Assembly: GCA_041191265.1 (NCBI GenBank)
Contig: JBEEPE010000340.1
Location: 1 to 12,438 of the forward strand
DNA: 12,438 nt
Source of the DNA: JBEEPE01 sp041191265
Lineage (GTDB): Bacteria; Verrucomicrobiota; Verrucomicrobiia; Chthoniobacterales; Chthoniobacteraceae
Direction: 5' to 3'
The stretch's first letter is position 1, and each line of letters starts with the position of its first letter. Of the stretch, positions 1 to 8,019 are shown in pieces. Under the pieces are notes generated by a model. That model worked only from the letters and a program-made list of their open reading frames with translations, made no database searches and was not told the DNA's origin. Made by a program: the position numbers and the translations under genes.

Positions 1-1281
1 CCGATTGTCGTTCCGTGCTCACTCGCCGAGAACCTCAGCACCCTCACGACCGATCGGCTCACGGTCGGTGTCGATCTCGATAAAGGCGGCGCCATCACCC
101 TGCTGGCCTCAAAAGAACTCGGCAACGTCGTCAATATTCACGACCTCGGACGGCAAATCCAGATGTCCTACTACAGTGGTCCTGTTCCCTTTTTTGCGAA
201 TGGGCAGTCACCAAAAGACCACTGGAAACACCTCGGCTGGAACCCTATCCAAGCCGGTGACGATTTTAAAAACGGCTCAACCACGGAGTCACACTCCAAC
301 GACGGGCGAGAAATATACACGCGTTCCATCCCCCTCCAATGGCCGCTTAACAAGGTCGAGGGAGAGTGCCGATTCGAATCATGGATCCGCACAGAGGGCA
401 ATCGAGTACACCTTCGATGCAAACTTACCAACCGGCGGACCGACACCACCTCCTACCCCGCACGGCTTCAGGAGTGCCCAGCCGTTTACACGAACGGAAA
501 CTTCCACCGCGTCGTCAGCTACACCGGTGATCGACCCTTCACCCAACAACCCGTCGCAACCATCGAACGCCCCAAGGGAAAGCCGGGATGGGCCGAATGG
601 AGCGGCACCGAGTTCTGGGCGGCTACCCTCGATGAAGCAGATCAAGGACTCGGACTCATCCGAGAATCCAGATCATGGTTCATCGGGGGCTTCGACGGAA
701 AACCGGGGCCCAATGATACCCACGCCGGACCTACCGCCTACATTGCCGGACACGAACTGGAAAAAATCGATCACGACCTCGTCCACGAGTACCACGTCAC
801 ACTCGTCCTCGGCTCGCTTAAAGAAATCCGTAACGCGGCATCTGAACTGGCTCCCAAACAGAAACTTCCGCTGTGGACGTTCAACGGCAATCGGCAGAGC
901 TGGCACTCGCGCCATGTGGGAGATTCAAACCCAACCGGAAGCGACGCATGGACGATTGCGCCCGACGGACCCGATCCTCAAATCGTCAGTCCGCAAACCT
1001 TTTGGCGAGCCGAGGACGGTCCCGTGCTTGAAATCGATGCGGCCTTCAAAACCGCCTCAGATCAGGCGAACGTTTTTTTTCGTCCGCACGGCACCCGCGC
1101 ATTTGCGAAGACGGTGATGTTTAAAACCACCCCTGATGGGACACGAAGAACCTATCGCGTACGACTCGCGGACTCGCCGGAGTACCGAGGTGGCATGCTC
1201 CAGATGCGGATTGATCCCGTGCCACAAGGCAAGCCCGGCGATCAGGTTAAGATTTACTCCGTTCGCCTGACCGAGGACTGA
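1..1281 (+). CDS. hypothetical protein, probable beta-sandwich fold (5' partial)
   Basis: The frame is open from the first base of the window to the TGA at 1279-1281, giving 426 visible residues; the start lies left of the window. The first ATG, at 163, is not the start: the 54 codons before it read as good protein (VGVDLDKGGAITLL, then NVVNIHDLGRQ) and run straight into the motif LGRQIQMSYYSGP. The visible protein is rich in Trp, Gly, Asp, Pro and Thr, with many short alternating stretches and no membrane helix, which suggests an all-beta domain of the sugar-mutarotase or carbohydrate-binding type. A first half (to about residue 290) ends with an EYHVTLVLGS strand; a second, smaller beta domain runs to the C-terminus (YRVRLADSPEY, VKIYSVRL). 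I do not recognise a named family or catalytic residues. It converges on the minus-strand operon and is probably transcribed independently. An eight-T run at 1073-1080 encodes Phe-Phe and does not break the frame. Confidence 0.85.
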   Translation, partial: PIVVPCSLAENLSTLTTDRLTVGVDLDKGGAITLLASKELGNVVNIHDLGRQIQMSYYSGPVPFFANGQSPKDHWKHLGWNPIQAGDDFKNGSTTESHSNDGREIYTRSIPLQWPLNKVEGECRFESWIRTEGNRVHLRCKLTNRRTDTTSYPARLQECPAVYTNGNFHRVVSYTGDRPFTQQPVATIERPKGKPGWAEWSGTEFWAATLDEADQGLGLIRESRSWFIGGFDGKPGPNDTHAGPTAYIAGHELEKIDHDLVHEYHVTLVLGSLKEIRNAASELAPKQKLPLWTFNGNRQSWHSRHVGDSNPTGSDAWTIAPDGPDPQIVSPQTFWRAEDGPVLEIDAAFKTASDQANVFFRPHGTRAFAKTVMFKTTPDGTRRTYRVRLADSPEYRGGMLQMRIDPVPQGKPGDQVKIYSVRLTED

Positions 1282-1287
1282 TTCATG

Positions 1288-1303
1288 GCTTGAGCCATCA
1301 AGC
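1288..1303. terminator. small hairpin in the convergent gap, possible bidirectional terminator
   Basis: Between the two convergent stop codons lies a perfect 6-bp inverted repeat, GCTTGA-GCCA-TCAAGC. It overlaps the stop codon of the minus-strand VWA gene. A second, mutually exclusive stem (ATGGC-TTGA-GCCAT, 1285-1298) uses some of the same bases. Neither is followed by a T-tract on either strand, and both stems are short, so intrinsic termination is only a possibility; position is the main argument. Confidence 0.25.
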
Positions 1304-3826
1304 GGATGAACGGGTTCGGTTGGAAACACGTGTCCACAACGCGTCTGCCACCACCAGCGTCACCCACACCGCGAGCAACCACCCGCGCAACGGATGATCT
1401 CGACGCACGCGGTCTGGCTTTTCCCAACATCCCGACAAATCCACACGCTCCCGACCTCCCGTCGCCTGCACCAACATCCGCACGTCCCCGACCACGCCCG
1501 CATCACGCACCCATTCCGCTGACGCCGGAATCACCACAGGCCCAAACGGAAGCGTCCATCCGCCCGCTCGCACCACTCCGCTGGCGACGTCCCCCGCCTT
1601 CAAGGCAATCCGCGCCCGAAAATGCCCTGGCGTCATCCGTTCCCATCCACCCTCGCGAACTTCACCCTTTCCATCGCTCAACTTCAGCACCGGCGGCAAC
1701 TTCGCAATTTTCTCCGCATGCTCCGCCCCATAGAAGAACTCTGCCTCCAGCACGTTCCCACGTAACCGGACACTCACATCAAGCCCCGGCGGATGCTCTC
1801 CCGCGGCCGTCCATCGCGCCAACGCCCCCAACATCCCAGCCAACTCGGGCCAGTTGCGCTGCGCGTCCGAAAACTCACCCGCAACGGGAAAGCCCACCGC
1901 CGCTGTTCGGCCCTCCCCTCTCTGCCAAAACGCCACCAGCGGATCGCCATGTTCATCCGCCGCACGCAACGCCACCGTTGCCCCCTCCCGCGCAATCGTC
2001 GAATTGAACCCGTCAATCCGCTCCAGCCAGCGCATCCCTCCCGCAGCGACCTCCCCCCAACCCGCCGTGCCCTTCACTTCCAAACTCTCTCCCGAAAAAG
2101 ACGGACGCGACACCATCATCGTCTCCTGCGCAAACAAAGCGGGAATGCCAAACGCATCCGATTGGAAAAACATCCGCCCGCGTCCCAGTTCCGCCACCTC
2201 GCGCAGCAACGCAGCGTCCTTATCCGTCTCGGCCCCCAGCCCAATCACACTCACCGTCACACCCGCATCCGTGGCCTCCTTCAACGTCTTCCGATAATCA
2301 TCCGGCATCTCAGAATCTGCCGCATCGGAAAACAAAATCATGTGCCGCACCGAAAGATCCACCCGCTTCAACGCCTCCCAGCCCGCACGTAAAGCTTCGC
2401 CAACAAAGATTCCACCCCCCTCCGATCGAATGCTCCGAACGGCATCCTGCATCGCAGCCGGATTGGTCCCGACTTTCCCAACCCTCACCACCTCATGCGC
2501 CGTAGTATCAACCGCAAACACCGTCGCCACATCGTTCGGCATCAGGAGCGCCAGCCCATTCGCAGCCCCCTCATTCGCCAAATCCATCTTCGTCAACGTT
2601 CCCGGAGCCCCACCACCCCCTGCCGGACTCGCCCCCATGCTGCCCGAACGATCCATCAAAATCGCCAGCGCCACCGCAGCCTTCCGCTGCTGATCCCGAA
2701 CATCCATCGACACCGGCATCAAAGCGTCCAACTCAGAGCCGTGGTACCCCCCTGCCGCAAAGCTTCCCCGCCCCCCCAGCATCACCATCCCTCCGCCCCG
2801 TTCCCGCACAAAAAACGGTAACGCCCTCCGAAATCCCTCCGGCAAGCGGTCCGCTCGAAAGTTATTAAAAATGACTAGTCCCGTCCCCGCCAGATCCGCT
2901 GCGCCACGCACCTGTCCTTCCCGCAAATGCCTGACCGTAAATCCATTCCCTTCCAGCATTCGAATCACGGGATCCTCGTCAAACGGACTCAACACCAACA
3001 CATCCCCGCCGCCCTCAACCAACACCCACCCCTCGCTCCGGTTGTTCTCACTCACGCGGTCTCTCTCAGGGGATAACTCGACCGTGTAAACATGCGGTCC
3101 CCCCACGCGAAGACGATCGCTAAACCGCACGAGCCCGCGCCCTTTTCGGATTTGAACCGTCCCAGACCCGACCTTCACGCCGTCCCGTAAAACGGCATAC
3201 GGCACCGCAGCCTCATCCACGTTCGACTGAACACGGGCCTGCACCAAGAACGCTTCCCCCTGTCCCGCACGCTGCGGCACTTCCAACGCGCCCACTTGAA
3301 AATCCGGCTCACCCCCGTCCAGTAACCACCGCACGTCCAACGGAACTCCAGCAGCAACCGCCCGCGCAGCCAACCCGTCCAACGGTTCCGTGGATTGGCC
3401 ATCCGTCACCATCAACACCCGCGCAGGACGCTCCGTGGAGCATCGCCCCAACACCCATTCCAACGCCATCCGCAGCCGCGTTTCTCCGGTCCTCAACTCC
3501 GCACGCGCACCAAACCGCTCACGCACCTCCGCGCCAAAATCCGCCACACGCAATACACCGTCCGACGGACGCGCCCTCTCCAGAAGCCCCAGAATCTCGT
3601 CCCCTTGCAAAGCCTCCACCGCATTCGCCGAAGCCGACCGATCCATCAACACCCACAAATCCAGCCCCCCCTCGCGCAACCGCACCACCGGACGCATGAG
3701 GACAAAAACCAGAACGGCGACCGTCAGCATCCGGAGCGGTCGTTTCAGCCCCAGCCAAGGAACCCAACGCGCAAGCGCCACGAACATCAGACCGAGCAGC
3801 GCCCAATAGGGATTCTCAAACCTCAT
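1298..3826 (-). CDS. membrane protein with two VWA domains flanking an amidotransferase-like domain
   Basis: This 842-residue protein ends the operon. Two N-terminal membrane helices (about 7-21 and 31-46) are joined by a basic loop (GLKRPLR). VWA domain 1 (about 55-170) has an intact MIDAS: DRSAS at 62-66, T116 and D142. A beta-sandwich linker follows (about 175-270). Next comes a Rossmann-like segment resembling class I amidotransferase folds (about 274-375: VLVLSPFDED, LVIFNNF, RGGGMVMLGG), with no obvious catalytic Cys. VWA domain 2 (about 384-565) has DRSGS at 392-396 and D501, but Ile473 sits where the MIDAS Thr is expected. A C-terminal helix lies near 814-831 with a basic tail. The positive-inside rule places the bulk outside the membrane. 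The start at 3826 overlaps the preceding gene by 11 bases and has AGGAGG six bases upstream; the frame stays open to 3991, but that extension is Arg-rich and not protein-like. The fold of the middle domain is inferred from pattern only. Related proteins are annotated as VWA or glutamine amidotransferase-like; function unknown. Confidence 0.9.
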   Translation of the reverse strand: MRFENPYWALLGLMFVALARWVPWLGLKRPLRMLTVAVLVFVLMRPVVRLREGGLDLWVLMDRSASANAVEALQGDEILGLLERARPSDGVLRVADFGAEVRERFGARAELRTGETRLRMALEWVLGRCSTERPARVLMVTDGQSTEPLDGLAARAVAAGVPLDVRWLLDGGEPDFQVGALEVPQRAGQGEAFLVQARVQSNVDEAAVPYAVLRDGVKVGSGTVQIRKGRGLVRFSDRLRVGGPHVYTVELSPERDRVSENNRSEGWVLVEGGGDVLVLSPFDEDPVIRMLEGNGFTVRHLREGQVRGAADLAGTGLVIFNNFRADRLPEGFRRALPFFVRERGGGMVMLGGRGSFAAGGYHGSELDALMPVSMDVRDQQRKAAVALAILMDRSGSMGASPAGGGGAPGTLTKMDLANEGAANGLALLMPNDVATVFAVDTTAHEVVRVGKVGTNPAAMQDAVRSIRSEGGGIFVGEALRAGWEALKRVDLSVRHMILFSDAADSEMPDDYRKTLKEATDAGVTVSVIGLGAETDKDAALLREVAELGRGRMFFQSDAFGIPALFAQETMMVSRPSFSGESLEVKGTAGWGEVAAGGMRWLERIDGFNSTIAREGATVALRAADEHGDPLVAFWQRGEGRTAAVGFPVAGEFSDAQRNWPELAGMLGALARWTAAGEHPPGLDVSVRLRGNVLEAEFFYGAEHAEKIAKLPPVLKLSDGKGEVREGGWERMTPGHFRARIALKAGDVASGVVRAGGWTLPFGPVVIPASAEWVRDAGVVGDVRMLVQATGGRERVDLSGCWEKPDRVRRDHPLRGWLLAVWVTLVVADALWTRVSNRTRSSA

Positions 3827-5576
3827 CAAGCCCCTCCTCTCCACGCCGCTCGCTCCATCCGATTGCAGCCCAGGAGGCAAACAGCGCCAGCCCTGCAACA
3901 CACACCCATACATCGCGATACGGATCTTCCACACTCTGCGCGAAATCCGATTCCGCCGCTGCCTCATCCAAAGACCCACCCGAGTTCGCACCTCGCAAAT
4001 CCGCCTCTACCGCATCACCAAAATACGCAGCCCCCTCGAGACAGACCTGCCCTGATGCATCACTCACTTGGAATCGCCCTCCCAAATAAGGCGCACGAAC
4101 CTGAATGCCAGACGCAAGCCGCATCGGTTCTCTCCCCTCCACGCTCATGCGGTAACGCTCACCCGCGACCAATGGCAACAACTCGCCTCCCGCCATGTTC
4201 ACCGCACTGAACCCCTGCTCCCGCGACTGCACCTCTGTCATCATTCGGCTCAGCAACAAAATCATCGCCGGCACGCGGTCCGCATTCGACCGCTCGACCG
4301 CAAAGTTCAAGTACAAGCGCAACCCACCGTCTCTCATCCCCCGCCAAATCAGGGGTTCTCCTCCCTGCCAGACTAAAACGCGATCTCCTTCCACTGGACG
4401 CATCGCCCCCGTTCCCGCGTGGAGAAAACCCTCCCAAACTCCATCCGAAACCCACGCATCGCTTTCCGCAAAAATCGACCCCGTACGCAACGATTCCGCG
4501 ACGCGTGCCGAAATCACTGCATGCTGACCCTTCCGCAAGGTCGTCTCTTCTCCATCCGCAACCCAAACCAGAGCAGCTTCTTCTGTGGACGACTCCGACA
4601 CCCCATCCAGCGTAGCGACCACACGGGAGAATGATGCTCCCCAAGGCCCACTCGGACCACGCACGGCCAACGATCGCGCCACGGGAGCCACGAACGGCAG
4701 TTGGTCATCGAACGTGAACCCGTCTGCGTCCAAAACCAGCGCACCCGCCTTAACAGCCTCAGGAAACGTTCCGCGCACCGTTCGCACTTCGCCACCCGCC
4801 AACACCAGTTCCTGACCGACGGACCGTCCACCCGCATCCTCCCATCTCCAGGTGCGACGGACCTCCCCATCACTCCAGTTGCGCAGCATGGCCTCCCACT
4901 GAACTTGTTCACTTTCCCGCCAAACCCGAACTCCCACCCAACCCACATTTTCCACCGGATTCCCAAAGGCCAGCGTCGCGACTCCCGAAATCGAACACTC
5001 TGGCAGTCGGTCCGTCACCCAGACCACCGTTCCCCCGCCCGCTCCTCGGGTCTGAACCATCCCAGACAACACCTCATGAGCGTCCGCCTGCTTGGCCACC
5101 AACTCACACCGCGAAACAGCGTCCCACGCATCCGCCCACACTCCACCACGATAAACGGGACGCTGCGGAGCCGATGCCGCGACCACCGTCCATTCCGTCG
5201 GAATCGGGCTCCTCACAAAACCCCGTAACCGATCCGGCAACTCACGCTGCACTCGCTCGCGACACGCCTCCATGGACGGGGAATCGTCCACCACCAAAAC
5301 CACGCGACGCCAAACCCCAGAGTCGACCCAGCGCGGCTGCATCAGCACCCACACGCCGCACAGCGCCGCAAGAACTTGCAACCAAAGTGCTGGAGTCGAC
5401 TGCAATCGATGCCACACGGCCCCCTTGGGAGAAACGGGCGGCAGCTTTTCCAAAAGAAACAACGTGCTCACCTCCACGCGGCGAACCCGTTCGCGAAGAA
5501 AGTGAATCGCGAAAATCGCGGGCACAGCCGCAAGCGCGAACGCTCCCCACGGATTCGCAAAATGGATTCCCGTCAT
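3816..5576 (-). CDS. BatA-like membrane protein with one VWA domain
   Basis: The protein is 586 residues. Its N-terminus has the hallmark of the aerotolerance-regulator (BatA) N-terminal domain: FANPWGAFAL, a first helix (about 8-26), a basic segment, then VSTLFLLEKLPP and a second helix (about 63-80). A VWA-like domain follows, with VVLVVDDSPSM at 92-102 giving the DxSxS pattern (D97, S99, S101) and a later VVWVTD strand ending at D189. The middle and C-terminal regions (about 205-545) look like beta-rich extracytoplasmic domains. A last helix (about 556-574) precedes a short acidic tail. Charge distribution suggests the VWA domain lies outside the cytoplasm. The start at 5576 is chosen because the BatA motif begins there, 8 bases after the DUF58 stop, with GAGGG five bases upstream; the longer frame to 5654 is Cys- and Arg-rich and overlaps the DUF58 gene in another frame. 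Bat proteins are linked to oxidative-stress tolerance in some bacteria; a role here is inferred. Confidence 0.88.
   Translation of the reverse strand: MTGIHFANPWGAFALAAVPAIFAIHFLRERVRRVEVSTLFLLEKLPPVSPKGAVWHRLQSTPALWLQVLAALCGVWVLMQPRWVDSGVWRRVVLVVDDSPSMEACRERVQRELPDRLRGFVRSPIPTEWTVVAASAPQRPVYRGGVWADAWDAVSRCELVAKQADAHEVLSGMVQTRGAGGGTVVWVTDRLPECSISGVATLAFGNPVENVGWVGVRVWRESEQVQWEAMLRNWSDGEVRRTWRWEDAGGRSVGQELVLAGGEVRTVRGTFPEAVKAGALVLDADGFTFDDQLPFVAPVARSLAVRGPSGPWGASFSRVVATLDGVSESSTEEAALVWVADGEETTLRKGQHAVISARVAESLRTGSIFAESDAWVSDGVWEGFLHAGTGAMRPVEGDRVLVWQGGEPLIWRGMRDGGLRLYLNFAVERSNADRVPAMILLLSRMMTEVQSREQGFSAVNMAGGELLPLVAGERYRMSVEGREPMRLASGIQVRAPYLGGRFQVSDASGQVCLEGAAYFGDAVEADLRGANSGGSLDEAAAESDFAQSVEDPYRDVWVCVAGLALFASWAAIGWSERRGEEGLDEV
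3833..3838 (-). promoter_or_regulatory. Shine-Dalgarno site fixing the start of the two-VWA protein
   Basis: AGGAGG on the minus strand, six bases before the ATG at 3826. It lies inside the last codons of the BatA-like gene and argues for the 3826 start over upstream in-frame candidates. Confidence 0.8.
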
Positions 5577-5581
5577 ACCAA

Positions 5582-5586
5582 CCCTC
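5582..5586 (-). promoter_or_regulatory. Shine-Dalgarno site of the BatA-like gene, fused to the DUF58 stop
   Basis: GAGGG on the minus strand, five bases before the ATG at 5576. Its first two bases belong to the TGA stop of the DUF58 gene (5585-5587). It is weaker than most other sites in the operon. Confidence 0.55.
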
Positions 5587-6475
5587 AACGCGGTTCGACA
5601 ACTCCCGCAATAAAGCCCTCGTTCGCAAAGGCCTCCGACAGACCGTCCGCACAAGAAATCCGGCCAGTTAAGACCCCGCGGCGACGAGCCTCCTCCGCCC
5701 AGAGACGAAAATGCTCGCGGTACGCGCGCCGATACTGCTCCGCGCCCTGACGATCCACTCGCTGCAACCGCTCAACGCCCGTCTCACAGTCCTTCATCTC
5801 GAGCCCGCCGCTCCACTCAGGATCCGACTCCTCCGCTGCATAGGGCAGGAGCAAAACCGCTTGAGACGCCTCCCTCGCAAGAACGTTCAACCATGCGCCG
5901 GGATCCCCGGGCCACAAGCAATCGGTGATCACCACACGCATAGCCCCAAGCCGCCACGGAACCTCAAGCGCGAGCGGTGCATTTCCCTTTGCATGCGCCG
6001 GTTCCGAAAACGAAATCTGACCCACGAAATCCTCCGCCAGGGGCTCCAGCACGCCGTCATGCACACACCACCCTCGCACCGAGGCGCCCTGCCCAACTCC
6101 CGCCATGCCCGTCCACCCCGCAATCGCGCGAACAACCACCTCTTTCCGCGACGTCAACGCCATGGACCGCGAACCATCCACAACCACATCAATCAACGGA
6201 CTCACCTCCTCACGAAACACTTTCAGAACATGCTGCCCTGTGCGGGCATACACATTCCAATTCATATGCCGCAAATCGTCTCCCGCAACGTACCGACGGT
6301 GATCCTCAAACTCGAGCGAGTTGCCCATCCGCACGCCACGCGCACCGCCCGTGCCGCCCACCCAGCGACGCACCGAAAGCGGAAGCCTCCATCGCAACGC
6401 GGCATCCGCAGCCTCGCGACGCGCCGACTCCATCAGACGGTTTCGCTCCAGCCCCACCGCCGAGATCGTGCTCAT
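5585..6475 (-). CDS. DUF58 family protein, soluble, VWA-like
   Basis: This 296-residue protein has no membrane helix. The DUF58 signature is clear at about residues 46-90: GNSLEFEDHRRYVAGDD, then LRHMNWNVYARTG and VFREE. It is followed by a VWA-like core with DVVVDGSRSM at 96-105 (MIDAS pattern D100, S102, S104) and a VVITD strand ending at D185. Many DUF58 proteins are longer and begin with two membrane helices; this is the short form, so it is probably cytoplasmic. DUF58 proteins are regularly encoded beside MoxR ATPases and are candidate MoxR partners. The ATG at 6475 overlaps the permease stop as ATGA and has GGAGG five bases upstream. The frame is open to 6607, but those extra 44 residues are Cys- and Ala-rich and lie fully inside the permease gene. 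The downstream BatA-like gene starts 8 bases after this stop. Confidence 0.92.
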   Translation of the reverse strand: MSTISAVGLERNRLMESARREAADAALRWRLPLSVRRWVGGTGGARGVRMGNSLEFEDHRRYVAGDDLRHMNWNVYARTGQHVLKVFREEVSPLIDVVVDGSRSMALTSRKEVVVRAIAGWTGMAGVGQGASVRGWCVHDGVLEPLAEDFVGQISFSEPAHAKGNAPLALEVPWRLGAMRVVITDCLWPGDPGAWLNVLAREASQAVLLLPYAAEESDPEWSGGLEMKDCETGVERLQRVDRQGAEQYRRAYREHFRLWAEEARRRGVLTGRISCADGLSEAFANEGFIAGVVEPR

Positions 6476-8019
6476 GAAGACCTCCCTGCACCACGCTCCC
6501 GATCCAAAAACGCGCGCCACGCTGGTTGCCGCCGCCACCAACGCACGGCCAGCCAAATCGCCAATCCTTGGTAAAGGGCAAACGCCATCAGCGACGCAAT
6601 GAGCCACGCGCCTGTTCGTAAAATCTCGTCACCCCCATCCATCGCGCCCACCCATATGGAGGCGGGCGGAATGAACGGCAACACGAGAGAACCCCATCCG
6701 TCACCCAACTTCGCAACAGCTCCGAACAGCGAGGCCGCCAACCCGCCAAACACCAACATCAAAAAAAACGCCACTTTTCCGTCTCGTACCCGCTGCGAAA
6801 ACAGTCTCCAAACCACCAACCCCGTCGGCAGTAGGGTCAGATATTGGAGCAGACGGACAAACGGTTCGATCTCCCGATTTGCCACCCCCATCCATCCCGA
6901 AATCCCCCGTAACTCAACCGCCCCGCGAACCAGCTTCACCGCCCCCTCGACATCAACAAAGACCAGCAATCCCGCAAACGCCAGTAGCGGCAACCACACC
7001 GAACCCACCCAGTGCGGAGTAAACAAAGCCTCCACCCATCGTCCCAGTCGGCTCAGCCCACGCATCCGGCGCAGATGCACCGAGCGCAACTCCCTGCCCG
7101 GTCCAATAAACCAAAAGAAAACCAGAGCCGTGAGTCCCACCCAGATGAACAATACCACCACCCACTCATCTGGGACGCCACGCCGCCCCCCCTTGAAAAG
7201 CCGCGCTATCGCGGTCAACGCCACGCCCCAGCCACCCAAGACTACCCATCGCGACATCTTCGCCCCGTTCTCAGCCACACCCCCAATCGCATCACCTGCC
7301 AATCGAAGCAACACCACCATCGCGCCTAAAGCGGTGCCAATCATCAGAAGCCACCCCCACCCCATTCGATTCAGTGCGGCCAACTGCGCCGGCTGAAACT
7401 GCAAACTCAACAACCAACCCGCCGTCAACATCGAGCAAAACGCAATCGTCCCCGCACCACCCGCCAAGCGCGCCAACCCACCCAATCCCCCTGACGCCAA
7501 GCCGCCAGCCGTCAAAACGCCGCTAATCAAAAGCACCAACGTCAATACCTTCACGTCCGCCACCAAATCCACACCCCCCGCAAAGTAACGCATCCCAAAA
7601 TACGGCAGCAGCGACACCACCAAAAGCAGCCCCTGCGTCATCAGGGACATCCACTTTCCAAGCGCCAATCCCACGCCGCTCACTCCCGCAGCAGTCATCA
7701 ACTCAACGTTCCGCGTTTTCCTCTCCTCCGCCAAATCCATCATCCCGCGAACAGGCACCCCAAGCACCAAAACCACAATCATCAGCGCCCAAAAAAAGCC
7801 GCCCACAAAGGACGCGTCGCCTCCCCGCTGCTGCCGCGTCAGCCCAGACGCCACCGTCAACAACATTCCCAAATGCAGGGCAATAAACGTCCACTCAAAC
7901 GATTTACCCCGAAGCCCCTGACGAAACTCCTTCACCAACAGGGGCGACAGCCAGTCCGGAAAATCTCCGAGGCTCGCACCCGTCCGCGTCTGCGATTCTG
8001 ACACACGCATCTCACTCAT
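6472..8019 (-). CDS. ABC-2 type exporter permease
   Basis: A 515-residue polytopic membrane protein with about ten to twelve hydrophobic segments (for example near 43-60, 72-90, 156-175, 219-240, 285-305, 339-356, 388-405, 415-435, 470-490). The N-terminus has the pattern usual before the first helix of ABC-2 permeases (SPLLVKEFRQGLRGKSFEW at 25-43). The first cytoplasmic loop carries the typical coupling region DLAEERKTRNVELMTAAG (95-112), followed by LALGKW. It pairs with the ATPase encoded just upstream; the two genes overlap by ATGA at 8016-8019. AGGAGG lies nine bases before the ATG at 8019; a second in-frame ATG at 8010 is possible. The protein is roughly twice the length of a six-helix ABC-2 permease, so it may be a fused two-half protein working with an ATPase dimer. 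Substrate cannot be inferred. Confidence 0.9.
   Translation of the reverse strand: MSEMRVSESQTRTGASLGDFPDWLSPLLVKEFRQGLRGKSFEWTFIALHLGMLLTVASGLTRQQRGGDASFVGGFFWALMIVVLVLGVPVRGMMDLAEERKTRNVELMTAAGVSGVGLALGKWMSLMTQGLLLVVSLLPYFGMRYFAGGVDLVADVKVLTLVLLISGVLTAGGLASGGLGGLARLAGGAGTIAFCSMLTAGWLLSLQFQPAQLAALNRMGWGWLLMIGTALGAMVVLLRLAGDAIGGVAENGAKMSRWVVLGGWGVALTAIARLFKGGRRGVPDEWVVVLFIWVGLTALVFFWFIGPGRELRSVHLRRMRGLSRLGRWVEALFTPHWVGSVWLPLLAFAGLLVFVDVEGAVKLVRGAVELRGISGWMGVANREIEPFVRLLQYLTLLPTGLVVWRLFSQRVRDGKVAFFLMLVFGGLAASLFGAVAKLGDGWGSLVLPFIPPASIWVGAMDGGDEILRTGAWLIASLMAFALYQGLAIWLAVRWWRRQPAWRAFLDRERGAGRSS
6481..6485 (-). promoter_or_regulatory. Shine-Dalgarno site fixing the DUF58 start
   Basis: GGAGG (within GGGAGGT) on the minus strand, five bases before the ATG at 6475. 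It lies within the 3' end of the permease gene and supports the ATGA-coupled start over the open frame reaching 6607. Confidence 0.8.

Noticed and set aside
1073..1080. Run of eight T as a frameshift or slippage site
   Set aside because: The reading frame continues sensibly on both sides (NVFFRPHG). A similar run in the permease gene (6761-6768) also simply encodes Phe-Phe-Leu.
5..1117. 370-codon open frame on the + strand, offset from the hypothetical gene
   Set aside because: Its product is Ser/Pro/Thr/Arg-rich low-complexity with no recognisable order, while the overlapping frame 1-1281 reads as a coherent folded protein. It is a GC-driven shadow.
163..1281. ATG at 163 as the start of the left-hand gene
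   Set aside because: The same frame is open and protein-like to base 1, and the motif LGRQIQMSYYSGP spans this Met, so it is internal.
3827..3991. Longer N-terminus for the two-VWA protein
   Set aside because: The extension is Arg-rich, lies wholly within the BatA-like gene, and lacks the strong AGGAGG seen before 3826.
3395..4210. 271-codon + strand frame antisense to the two VWA genes
   Set aside because: The translation is dominated by His, Pro, Gln and Arg, the usual product of reading the complement of high-GC genes; no plausible domain or ribosome site.
6476..6607. Longer N-terminus for the DUF58 protein
   Set aside because: The extension lies inside the permease gene; the ATGA overlap and GGAGG favour 6475.
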